Positions 8,583 through 16,129 of a DNA stretch of 34,482 nt are shown here, piece after piece (position 1 is the stretch's first letter; the number at the start of each line of letters is the position of its first letter). The position numbers and the translations under genes were made by a program. The stretch covers positions 1 to 34,482 of the forward strand of contig JAEOTF010000371.1 of assembly GCA_016840025.1 (NCBI GenBank), read 5' to 3'. A model generated the notes under the pieces. That model saw only the letters and a program-made list of their open reading frames with translations, had not been told where the DNA came from and searched no databases. The DNA comes from Candidatus Hodarchaeota archaeon (GTDB lineage: Archaea; Asgardarchaeota; Heimdallarchaeia; Hodarchaeales; YT1-039).

Positions 8583-10205
8583 ATGTTTCTCACAGCGAAA
8601 GTACCGATCCTGGGTGATAAACTCACACCTAAGAAGCGCCAGCAACTCGAGAAACTAACAGGAAGGGACACTACCATTATTAAACATTATTTACAGATCA
8701 TTGACCAAGAACAGAATCTATTGTGGCAAGAAGGGAAAAAAGGGAAACGAATTAGTAAGAAAACCTTAGATGAATTGACCTTAACCAGTAAAGCACAACA
8801 ACGGACACAAAAGGATGGGTCAAAGGGAAAAACGCAAGGTAGAGTACACGTCAAGTATGACCTGAAAAATCAATATCAACGGCAGACAACTGTCCGTGAA
8901 CTGAAAGAATGTCGAGATACGGCAATTGCTATGTGGCATAGTTACTGTGAAAGTATCTTAGCCCATGAAGCGATTTATTGGAAAATTATGCAGAAAATCA
9001 AGTATTTCAACCAAGAATCGGAACTAGCTCAGGTCTTACAGTGGTGGGAATTTGAGAAAAAACCTGCCAAACCATGTCAGACGGAAATAACCCACCAGAA
9101 CAAACTCCCACGGCACACTAACATCAATACGACTGCTTTTTTACATCAGCGAAGTACTAAACTCACAACATTCTGGTTAGAATTATACTACCCCGAAAAA
9201 CGTATCCATTTATGGTTGCCTCTCAATCCTGCTTTGTATCATCTATCTCTCTTGAAGGAAGGGAAAGTCAAGATAATTCAATTAGTCAAACATAAAAATA
9301 ATCGCTGGTATGCGCATATCACAGTGGATATACCAATCCCTAAACAACCTAAGAAAAAGAAACCTTTAACGATCGTAAGTGCTGATTTAGGAATGAATAA
9401 AGCAGCGACAGCCGTGCTCTTGACTTCTGACAACCATTCAGGCTTACGAGCGAAGGATATTCGGTTTTTTGCACAAAAGGAGAAGATTAGAAAAATCAAT
9501 CAATTAGATAATCAAATTGCGTCACTGCAACGACAGAAAGCGTATTATCACCAAGCTAGGAAGAACACGAAGAATATCACACGAAAATTGAAAAAACTTT
9601 CCCAAAAACGAAAAGAGTTAGCGATTCAATACGACCACGAACTCACTTCTCACATCTGTGATTGGGTAGAAGTCCTGCGACAAAAATATCGAGTTTATGT
9701 TGTCATAGGTAAATTAAAAGGGATTCGCAAAAGTAGACGAAAAGGCGATGGCAAGTCACGGAAACATAGACGGGAACTGCATAGATGGGCGTTTCATCGG
9801 ATTACGACCTTTCTCCAATACAAACTAGAGCTAGCGGGTTTACCTTTAAAGCAATTCCACACAATACGGGAATCTTGGACAAGTAAGACCTGTTCTAAAT
9901 GCGGTGCTACCAATACCACTCGACCGTTCCAATCCCTAGTGATCTGTCAGAAATGTGGTGTTAAACTTCAAGCAGACATTAATGGGGCAATGAATCTTGC
10001 GTTCAGGCTTATTAAATCACTTACCAAAGAAACAACTCTCGACCATTGGTTGACAAAACCACTCCGCGTTGATAAATATCCCGCGACGAGTGTGAGGGTT
10101 GTGGGTGCGATCAGTACACCCGTAAGCGGGGATGACACCTCTCCACTCGTATCTCATAGGGGTCGAACCCGCAACTTTGCAAAGATGAGGACTGGCGTGA
10201 GATGA
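8583..10205 (+). CDS. tnpB: TnpB RNA-guided nuclease family protein
   Basis: 540 aa with AGGAAG before the ATG. Domains: N-terminal wedge/REC-like helical region (1-250), then a split RuvC with Asp268 (SADLG) and Asp464 (ADINGA), and a zinc finger CSKC/CQKC (437-440, 455-458). The RuvC-II position that normally holds Glu (VVIEDL) reads VVIGKL at 373-378, so the usual catalytic Glu is Gly376. Glu415 in YKLELAG is a candidate replacement, since some TnpB and Fanzor proteins carry a relocated glutamate; otherwise the protein is nuclease-dead. TnpB cuts DNA guided by an RNA from the element's right end, which overlaps this gene's 3' end. The tail ..STPVSGDDTSP.. is typical of OrfB proteins. Confidence 0.92.
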   Translation: MFLTAKVPILGDKLTPKKRQQLEKLTGRDTTIIKHYLQIIDQEQNLLWQEGKKGKRISKKTLDELTLTSKAQQRTQKDGSKGKTQGRVHVKYDLKNQYQRQTTVRELKECRDTAIAMWHSYCESILAHEAIYWKIMQKIKYFNQESELAQVLQWWEFEKKPAKPCQTEITHQNKLPRHTNINTTAFLHQRSTKLTTFWLELYYPEKRIHLWLPLNPALYHLSLLKEGKVKIIQLVKHKNNRWYAHITVDIPIPKQPKKKKPLTIVSADLGMNKAATAVLLTSDNHSGLRAKDIRFFAQKEKIRKINQLDNQIASLQRQKAYYHQARKNTKNITRKLKKLSQKRKELAIQYDHELTSHICDWVEVLRQKYRVYVVIGKLKGIRKSRRKGDGKSRKHRRELHRWAFHRITTFLQYKLELAGLPLKQFHTIRESWTSKTCSKCGATNTTRPFQSLVICQKCGVKLQADINGAMNLAFRLIKSLTKETTLDHWLTKPLRVDKYPATSVRVVGAISTPVSGDDTSPLVSHRGRTRNFAKMRTGVR

Positions 10206-10219
10206 GTTACCAGTCCTCA
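10186..10219 (+). ncRNA. Hairpin in putative TnpB guide RNA (reRNA)
   Basis: TGAGGACTGG at 10186-10195 pairs perfectly with CCAGTCCTCA at 10210-10219 around a 14-base loop that contains the tnpB stop codon. TnpB guide RNAs (omega RNA/reRNA) are made from the 3' end of tnpB and the right end of the element, so this stem is the best candidate for a scaffold stem; the guide would lie just after the element end near 10275, within the MNT remnant. It could instead be the right-end recognition hairpin for TnpA, or both. Confidence 0.5.
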
Positions 10220-10274
10220 AAATGTTTCTACACGTTTAGCAACATTTCATAATAATTTGCAGGTACTGTGTTCA

Positions 10275-10439
10275 TTAGATGCCTTAAAGAGAGAGGTTAT
10301 CAATAGTAATTCTTTTGTTCTCTCAATACTGAATGAGGCATGGATACTGTACGCATCAATAGATTATGATGAATTAGCGAAATTGGTAGCCCAACAACTC
10401 ACCAAAACATTAGTAGAAATTATCCCGCCCATACGATGA
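10275..10439 (+). pseudogene. MNT nucleotidyltransferase, 3' part (split)
   Basis: The frame LDALKREVINSNSFVLSILN followed by EAWILY matches the C-terminal helix and strand of MNT-type nucleotidyltransferases, which typically read ..SPFVLEILEEGIVLY. It is in phase with the 5' part ending at 8432. The frame is open from a TTG at 10257, inside the presumed element end, and stops at TGA 10437-10439. There is no independent start site, so it is unlikely to be expressed on its own. Confidence 0.6.
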
Positions 10440-10463
10440 TAATAGGTTATACATGGCTTTTAC

Positions 10464-11831
10464 TTATGATAAAGCTTTTACCTGCCTTATTAATCGATCT
10501 TGTTTTCTTCTAAACTCCCTGTATCGACCAGTATTTATTTTTTGTACCTCTCTCAACATTTTTTCGGCTAACTCGAGGTATTCTTTTTCGGTCAATGTTT
10601 TTGGCAATACTAATTCACTGTGTTTATCCCCACCATGTCCGACAAATCTTTTTCTCCACTCTAAGGGAGGATTAATCCTGTGGGTATTCAATTCTAACTC
10701 TGTTCCAGGATAGGCGGTTGCTAGGCTAAGCACAATTCGGTCTGGCTGGTATTCATGTAGGAAATTAATTGTCTCATTCACACTTGCAGAGGTTTCTCCA
10801 GGTAAGCCAAAAATTAATAATAGCTGTAATGTAATTTCTGTATTTTTTACTGCATTGACAACCTCTACTAGTTTTTCAATTGACGTATGTCTGTTATTCT
10901 CTTTTAGTACCTCTTCTGAGGTGGATTCTACACCCAAATTAATCATGATACATCTACTTTCTTCAAAATCATCTAAAATATTAGGATTTAACTCATTTGG
11001 TCCTGTTTGACAGCTCCATATTAGACGGTTTATTTTTTCATTTTCTTTCAAAATTTGACAGAGGCTAATCGTCCTTTTATCTTTTAACGTGAAGGTTGCA
11101 TCCTCGAAACAAATCAAATCATATCCTAAGTCAGCTATTTGCTCTAGTTCTTTCTCTACATAGTTTAATGAATGGTAACGAACCTTTTTGCCTATACTTT
11201 GCCAGAATTTAGTCGCAGAACAGTATGAACAGGTAAATGGGCATCCTCTGCTCGTTGTCAATCCCATAACCGGATAATTTTGGCTTGTAAACAATTCTCG
11301 TGCCGGAAATGGGATCAAATCCAAGTCATAAACTGGATCCGCGGCTCTATTTTGGATTATTTCGGATCCTTTACGATATGAAATTCCATTAATTTCCTCC
11401 ATTGGTAAGTCAAATAACTGATAAATTGTATTGTCAGCCTCTCCCCTGACTACGATGTCTATTCCCGTTTGTAATGCTTTTTCTGGTCGGAAAGTTCCAT
11501 AAATTCCTCCTAAGACGGTAACAGGCTGAATATTCTCTGGAACTTTCTTTATACTGTTAATTAATTGACTTACTCTATGAAAAACAGGGGATGTTGCAGT
11601 TATGCCGACAATGTCTGGCTGGATTTGTTCTATTTGGCGTCTTCCTATCTGCCCTACACCTGATTGTTCATCAATTATTATCGGGGTTATGCCCCTCTTT
11701 TTTAAATGTCCGGCAATATAACCCAGCCCTAGTGGGAAGTTATTAGCACCAGTATATCGAAATGCAGGGTTAACCAATAACACGCGCGGGTTTTTCTTTT
11801 TTAGTCGTGCTTCAATTCTAGATAATGACAT
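10464..11831 (-). CDS. B12-binding-type radical SAM protein
   Basis: 455 aa. Residues about 16-130 form a Rossmann-like cobalamin-binding domain (RVLLVNPAF, PLGLGYIAGHLKKRG, PDIVGITATSPVF, VLGGIYGTF). The radical SAM TIM barrel follows with the CPFTCSYC cluster motif at about residue 198 and the glycine-rich GVES and GLPGET segments. This is the BchE/P-methylase-like class, which uses a 4Fe-4S cluster and SAM, with or without cobalamin, for methylations or ring-forming reactions on lipids and cofactors. The substrate cannot be told. The DxHxxG cobalamin-ligand motif is absent, as in most of this class. It stands alone, divergent from the SRAP gene. Confidence 0.85.
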   Translation of the reverse strand: MSLSRIEARLKKKNPRVLLVNPAFRYTGANNFPLGLGYIAGHLKKRGITPIIIDEQSGVGQIGRRQIEQIQPDIVGITATSPVFHRVSQLINSIKKVPENIQPVTVLGGIYGTFRPEKALQTGIDIVVRGEADNTIYQLFDLPMEEINGISYRKGSEIIQNRAADPVYDLDLIPFPARELFTSQNYPVMGLTTSRGCPFTCSYCSATKFWQSIGKKVRYHSLNYVEKELEQIADLGYDLICFEDATFTLKDKRTISLCQILKENEKINRLIWSCQTGPNELNPNILDDFEESRCIMINLGVESTSEEVLKENNRHTSIEKLVEVVNAVKNTEITLQLLLIFGLPGETSASVNETINFLHEYQPDRIVLSLATAYPGTELELNTHRINPPLEWRKRFVGHGGDKHSELVLPKTLTEKEYLELAEKMLREVQKINTGRYREFRRKQDRLIRQVKALS

Positions 11832-11924
11832 TTACTTCCCAGACATTCTTGAAAGTGAAATTTGGAGAGCTTTATTTCTTATCTTTTCTTCATAGTATTT
11901 AATCACAAAAAGGAAAATCTTCCA

Positions 11925-12590
11925 ATGTGTAGCAGATTTACATCAATTGCGCCTCAAATCGAGATAGAACGCCGATTTGACGTGCAGGTTGCTTACCATC
12001 AAACACAACCCAATTATAATGCGGCCCCCTCACATCGAGTAGCTGCTGTAATCCAAAAAGAGACTCGGCAACTCCATGGTATGCGATGGAACCTCAGTTT
12101 ACCATGGATGGAAGGAAAAACACTCATCAATGTAAGGAAAGAGAGTCTTCTTGAGAAAGAAAGCTTCCAATCCCTATTTGAAACCCAAAGATGTATCATT
12201 CCTGCGAATGGCTTTTATGAATGGCAAATGAGTGGAAAAATGAAATTTCCTCATTATTTCCGTCTTAATACTCACGAACCTTTTGGCTTTGCAGGTCTTT
12301 ATGAGATTGAGCAGTCACCGACAGGAACAGAAGTAATGACATGTGCCATCATCACCACAAACTCGAATGAAGTCGTAGCTCCAATTCATAACCGCATGCC
12401 TGTAATGCTCCAATCTCAGCATGAAAATCAGTGGCTAGATCCAGAACAGGGGATGGAAACTCCTCAAAATTACCTCTCGCCATATCCGGCGGACCAGATG
12501 CAAGCTTATCCCGTCTCCACCAAGGTTAATTCACCCAAATTTAACAGTCCAGCATGTGTTCAGCCAAAACGTCAACGTACTCTATTTTGA
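11925..12590 (+). CDS. SRAP abasic-site processing protein (YedK/HMCES)
   Basis: 221 aa. The start is fixed by chemistry: Met-Cys at 11925, because Cys2 forms the thiazolidine crosslink with abasic DNA after Met removal; AAGGA lies about 9 bases upstream. An in-frame ATG at 11862 would bury this Cys. Other catalytic residues are visible: NYNAAPS (Asn), ANGFYEW (Glu), PIHNRMPVML (His). The protein shields abasic sites in single-stranded DNA by a self-reversing DNA-protein crosslink. Length and motif order are normal for the family. Its nearest neighbours are an unknown gene and a radical SAM gene; the exonuclease-deficient polymerase nearby may belong to the same damage-tolerance theme. Confidence 0.93.
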   Translation: MCSRFTSIAPQIEIERRFDVQVAYHQTQPNYNAAPSHRVAAVIQKETRQLHGMRWNLSLPWMEGKTLINVRKESLLEKESFQSLFETQRCIIPANGFYEWQMSGKMKFPHYFRLNTHEPFGFAGLYEIEQSPTGTEVMTCAIITTNSNEVVAPIHNRMPVMLQSQHENQWLDPEQGMETPQNYLSPYPADQMQAYPVSTKVNSPKFNSPACVQPKRQRTLF

Positions 12591-12689
12591 AACGGCACAA
12601 AGCAGATTTTTTGGCTTGTTTTCACTTTCAGTATTCTCTCCCTCTCTATTGGTCTTGAAAAGAAAGAACACCCCTGATTATATTTACAT

Positions 12690-13133
12690 ATGAAAGTGCA
12701 CAAACAAATCGTTACACGAGCAAAAGACGGCAGTTCCATTCAATTTCAGCTTTACCAACGGGCTGATCAACGGAACATTGAACTCAGAGGGCTCGGAACC
12801 CAATTTACAGCCATTTTCACGGAACAAGCGTTTTTAGAGGATTTTTTCCCAAATCTACGCGAACTCGCGGTAACTAGCCAATTATTCATTATACTTGAGG
12901 GTATTGCCAACTGGGATTGGACATTCTGGTATGATGAACTTGTTTTACGGGCGAAACATCGTGGAATCTCAGAAAACGAAGTGAAACACTGGCTCAATAC
13001 GTCCAAAGATTTCTATGTCACAAAATATGGCTTATGTATGCCCTATGGCCCTAAGACACCTCAAAAACCGACTACGCCTATCCTCGCTTATCTTCCCTCT
13101 CAGAAAAGGAGGAATCACGAAGAAAGTAAGTAA
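12690..13133 (+). CDS. Hypothetical protein
   Basis: 147 aa, not recognised. It begins MKVHKQIVTRAKDGSSIQF, has alternating hydrophobic stretches in its first 70 residues suggesting beta strands, a Trp-rich core GIANWDWTFWYDELVLRAK at about 70-88, and a Pro-rich polar tail (TPQKPTTPI) ending in basic residues. No signal peptide or membrane segment. A TATA-like stretch (TTATATTTA) lies close before the ATG and there is no Shine-Dalgarno site, so the mRNA may be leaderless. It lies 99 bp after the SRAP gene on the same strand. Confidence 0.6.
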   Translation: MKVHKQIVTRAKDGSSIQFQLYQRADQRNIELRGLGTQFTAIFTEQAFLEDFFPNLRELAVTSQLFIILEGIANWDWTFWYDELVLRAKHRGISENEVKHWLNTSKDFYVTKYGLCMPYGPKTPQKPTTPILAYLPSQKRRNHEESK

Positions 13134-13169
13134 TTGTCGAGCCAAAATGGAATAAGAGGAATTTTAAAT

Positions 13170-13283
13170 ATGAATGAAGCCAAATCGCCCCCATTAACGT
13201 GGTGTTTGATGTGTTCTGTTCACATTGATACAGAGTATTGCCGAACTGAGTGTCCTCATAAGTGCTCGTATCGAAAAAAGTAA
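13170..13283 (+). CDS. Small Cys-rich protein (37 aa)
   Basis: A 37-residue frame with AGAGGA at 13155-13160, nine bases before the ATG. The product has five Cys and two His: C12, C15, H18, C24, C28, H30 and C32. The arrangement CxxC...C...C.H.C suggests a small zinc-binding knuckle. It lies 36 bp after the unknown gene at 12690 and may be cotranscribed. Function unknown. Confidence 0.5.
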   Translation: MNEAKSPPLTWCLMCSVHIDTEYCRTECPHKCSYRKK

Positions 13284-13301
13284 TTTCTATCTCTTTCCCC
13301 C

Positions 13302-13307
13302 TTTTTT
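13302..13307 (+). terminator. U-rich terminator
   Basis: A run CCCCCTTTTTTCTCTTT lies about 15 bases after the stop of the small Cys-rich gene and before the RHH/PIN pair, consistent with an archaeal U-tract terminator closing the 12690-13283 transcript. Confidence 0.35.
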
Positions 13308-13420
13308 CTCTTTAATATCAAGTTTTCTTTCGATTATCGTCATTAGCTCAGGGAATCTGATTATTGTTTGAATGACAAGATAGAAATAGACTGGTCATAC
13401 AATTGTATGACGAGATCATT

Positions 13421-13723
13421 ATGACTGCTTCAGAGCGAATTTCTGTAAGAATTGAAAAGGATAAGAAGTTAGTACTGGAAAAATTGGCAGAACGACTTCA
13501 AATATCTAGTAGTGAACTAATTCGTACGTTAATTGAGAACTTAATTAACGTACACAAATTATATGATAGCTTGACCCTAGAAACAGTCTTTAGTACAAAT
13601 CCTTTGTTAACTATAGAGCAATTTCTTGATTTACCTGATGAAGGTGAAAGTATCTGGAATCAGTGGTTTGAAGAAGAAGTCGACTTAACTATGAACGAAG
13701 AAAGTGAACGGGACGTTCATTAA
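13421..13723 (+). CDS. Ribbon-helix-helix antitoxin
   Basis: 100 aa from ATG 13421 (a TTG at 13403 is also in frame). The N-terminus ERISVRIEKDKKLVLEKLAE and the following ISSSELIRTLIENLI form a CopG/Arc-type ribbon-helix-helix DNA-binding unit; the acidic C-terminal half (DEGESIWNQWFEEEVD) is the likely toxin-binding tail. The next gene is a PIN-like protein that overlaps or abuts the stop, so this is an RHH-PIN toxin-antitoxin operon, expected to repress its own promoter. Confidence 0.7.
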   Translation: MTASERISVRIEKDKKLVLEKLAERLQISSSELIRTLIENLINVHKLYDSLTLETVFSTNPLLTIEQFLDLPDEGESIWNQWFEEEVDLTMNEESERDVH

Positions 13724-14225
13724 ATTGTCGAGAATACTTCTAGATAAGAATATAGTTCGATTCTGGACAATTGCCCTCATAAAAATAAGTAAGAATCGCC
13801 CTCTTACCACCATGCAACGGAATTCATTCATTTTTGTTCAAACAAAGGCTAATCTGTTCATTAGTAGAGAAATCTATCACATCTTAACAAATCGCGTCCA
13901 GTTGCCGCAAACGATACCTTTAATCTTACAACAAGTTCAAGTAATTTATCCAACCAAATATTTTAAACGTTGGGTGCGACGAATTCAAGAAACAACCTCG
14001 TTAACTCGAGAAGATGCTGTGATTCTTGCATATGGCACTTTTTCTACTACATCATCTCAAACAATTTTGGGAGTTGAAATTATCGCGACAACAGACAAAA
14101 AACTAGCATCAGAAATTCAGACTCAAAGAGAGAAACTAGAAAGTAAATTAAGTGCATTAATTCAGAATCTGAATAATCCTTGGAGTCAGAGCAGGTTACC
14201 TAAGATTATAATCCTTAAGGAGTGA
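13704..14225 (+). CDS. PIN-like toxin nuclease
   Basis: 173 aa from ATG 13704, which overlaps the antitoxin by 20 bp; TTG 13725, directly after the antitoxin stop, is the alternative and begins at the conserved SRILLDKNIV strand. PIN-type acidic residues can be placed: Asp in LLDKN, Glu in REIYHIL, Asp in TREDAVILAYG, and Asp in IIATTDKKLA. Such enzymes are metal-dependent ribonucleases. The insertion between the first strand and the Glu helix is longer than in VapC, so a divergent PIN or PIN-like family is likely. Confidence 0.62.
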   Translation: MNGTFIKLSRILLDKNIVRFWTIALIKISKNRPLTTMQRNSFIFVQTKANLFISREIYHILTNRVQLPQTIPLILQQVQVIYPTKYFKRWVRRIQETTSLTREDAVILAYGTFSTTSSQTILGVEIIATTDKKLASEIQTQREKLESKLSALIQNLNNPWSQSRLPKIIILKE

Positions 14226-14294
14226 GGAATTGTTAAACAAAGCCCGAATAAAATTCATATGTCAATAGTATTCATTTTTCTCTAGGCGTATGAC

Positions 14295-15857
14295 TTAAGC
14301 TGGAGTCTCATATCCTCTCCATATGATCTCAATTTCTCTTTTGAGAGGTTTGACCCCTCTCCAAAGTAGTATGACTGCGATTAATATCAGTATTGTTGCT
14401 GCTAGGGCCGAGCTAATCGCTGCAATCGCACTAAGTGCTTCTTCTTGTAAGTCTATACCAAATAATAGTGATAAAACTATTGAAAATGCACCAAACAAAC
14501 CCCCTATGATGGAAAACATTGCTGGTACTCGTCGAGAGACTTTGAATGTATAGAGACCATCCAGTTGATATTCAATTGGTTTTTCTTGGATTATGACTTC
14601 TACTGATTCTTTTTGAAGAAGTGAAGTAGATCCGTCTGCGTCTATGAGATGGAATTCGATAGTAAGGTCAGAAGCTCCTGTAATGGTGGGGAGAACTTTG
14701 AATTCCGCTTTCACTTCTTTTTCGAACTCTCTTACGGTGACTTCTCTATAAGCAGGTGAGATATTACACGCTGTGCATATCGGGGTGATTCTTACACGTC
14801 CTGCGTGGGGAATTGTCATTGTACCTGTTGTTCGGACTGTTGCATCTATAGGTACCTCGACTTTGAACTCTTTTTCATGGAGTGACACGATTAGATCGAA
14901 TTCCTCTTTCAAGCACATTCGCTCCCAATAAATTAGTGAGGCTTTTCGCTCTAGAGGTGATTTCTTTAAAAGATCCCCTAATTGCTGTCTTAGAGCTTCC
15001 TGTTCTTCTGGAGGAAGTGTTGCTATGGCCTCCTGCAGTTTTTCGGGGGGGAATTGTTTAAGAACTTCGATATTGTCTTCTAGCGCGAAAGAACCAATTG
15101 CAGTTAGAAGTCCCGATACCAATGGAGCAGGGGCTTCTTCAGCTGCTGCACTTGGCTCTGCTTCTGTAACTGGCACAGGTGCAGTTGGTCTTGGTGAAGG
15201 TTTTGCCGCTTCTTTTGGTGCTTCTTTCTTTCGTTCTGCTTCTTCTACTTCTAATTCTCTATCTTTCGGGAATTCTTCTTTAGATATTTTATCAAGTGCC
15301 GTATCGGAAACTTCTACACTATGTGTAGCAAAATCAGCGCCTATTGTCATGATATAATCTGTTGTAAATCCTTCTCCGGTGATTCTTCTCCTAAGGCTTG
15401 TTTTACCTACAGCATCCACACCTATAAATATTACTTTAGCAAGAAAACCCTTACTTTTACCTACAGCTTTCCCTTCCAATAATTCTACAGCATAATCGGT
15501 CGCAATTCCATTTATAAGTTCAGTTATATTAGAGCCTGTCTTTGCTGAGGTTTTAACATAAGGAACCCGTATACCCAGTTTTTGACTCAATTTCTTAGCA
15601 TATTCTAGAGCAGTTTCGTCACTAACTTCGATTTCATTTTTTAAGTCCAGCTTATTCCCTACTAGATAAACTACTCTTAAATTGTTACTCATTTCTTGTT
15701 TAATTAGTTCTAATGTTTCATCTAATTGCTCCATGGTTGTTTGTCGTGTTAAGTCAAATACAAGTATAGCAGCTCCTGCACCTCGGAAAAATATTGGTCT
15801 TATTTCTCTAATTCTTGGAGCACCAGCGGGATCCCACAATTGTAGTTTTACTTCCAT
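14295..15857 (-). CDS. Membrane-anchored circularly permuted Ras-like GTPase
   Basis: 520 aa; ATG preceded by GAGGG seven bases away, with an in-frame TGA between them. The G boxes run G3-G4-G5-G1-G2: WDPAG (8-12), NKLD (68-71), TSAKT (103-107), P-loop GVDAVGKTS (146-154), switch I YIMTIGADF (168-176, Thr171). The break falls in the beta2-beta3 turn, and a linker joins the end of alpha5 to beta1. This matches the cpRAS order described in some eukaryotes. The Gln that follows DxxG in Ras is Ala13. Then come a Lys/Glu stretch, a Pro/Ala-rich linker (212-246), a helical part (260-306), a beta-rich domain with CTAC at 361-364 (about 315-425), and two membrane helices (about 444-468 and 473-499). 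The GTPase is predicted cytoplasmic, the protein anchored at the cell membrane. Normal P-loop and NKxD imply GTP binding. Confidence 0.9.
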   Translation of the reverse strand: MEVKLQLWDPAGAPRIREIRPIFFRGAGAAILVFDLTRQTTMEQLDETLELIKQEMSNNLRVVYLVGNKLDLKNEIEVSDETALEYAKKLSQKLGIRVPYVKTSAKTGSNITELINGIATDYAVELLEGKAVGKSKGFLAKVIFIGVDAVGKTSLRRRITGEGFTTDYIMTIGADFATHSVEVSDTALDKISKEEFPKDRELEVEEAERKKEAPKEAAKPSPRPTAPVPVTEAEPSAAAEEAPAPLVSGLLTAIGSFALEDNIEVLKQFPPEKLQEAIATLPPEEQEALRQQLGDLLKKSPLERKASLIYWERMCLKEEFDLIVSLHEKEFKVEVPIDATVRTTGTMTIPHAGRVRITPICTACNISPAYREVTVREFEKEVKAEFKVLPTITGASDLTIEFHLIDADGSTSLLQKESVEVIIQEKPIEYQLDGLYTFKVSRRVPAMFSIIGGLFGAFSIVLSLLFGIDLQEEALSAIAAISSALAATILILIAVILLWRGVKPLKREIEIIWRGYETPA

Positions 15858-16129
15858 CAGTCAACCCTCAATTTCTTCTTTAAACCTGTTGGAGAGGTTA
15901 GAACCATATATCCTCCAAACAATCTCAAATTCTCATAGACCTATAAGTCTGTAGGTGAATAGTATTAGTAGCTATAGGATTGAGAATGATAGGTTGAATA
16001 AATCACAAGAGATTTGATTAGTGTGTAAGATCCAAATGATTTCAAATTCAGCACTGCTGTCCCTGTAATAGTTATGAATAGTAAGAATAGTAATGATTAG
16101 GAGTATCACTGAAATAAGGATTACATTCG
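15858..16129. other. Intergenic upstream of the permuted GTPase
   Basis: Both strands were read for a lost N-terminal GTPase half. No P-loop (GxxxxGKS/T) is encoded on the minus strand in any frame, and stops are frequent. The stretch holds only the GTPase promoter and ribosome site. Confidence 0.6.

Larger units (their letters stand above)
8433..10274 (+). mobile_element. IS1341-type element carrying tnpB only
   Basis: Ends are inferred, not seen as repeats: removing 8433-10274 rejoins the split MNT gene in frame. The base string just left of the proposed left end is TTGATTCA (8425-8432), which contains TTGAT, the target motif known for the related IS200/IS605 element ISDra2. No tnpA is present, so the element is of the tnpB-only kind and depends on a transposase elsewhere. 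There is no target duplication, as expected for IS200/IS605 elements. The right side holds a strong hairpin (10186-10219). Boundaries may be off by several bases. Confidence 0.6.

Noticed and set aside
10141..10180. A GGTTCGACCCC-like string (minus strand) resembling a tRNA T-arm.
   Set aside because: No acceptor, D or anticodon arm can be built around it, and it lies inside the conserved OrfB tail.
14295..15857. Reading the GTPase as a simple N-terminally truncated normal GTPase.
   Set aside because: A complete P-loop and switch I lie after the G5 box in the same frame, and the start has its own ribosome site.
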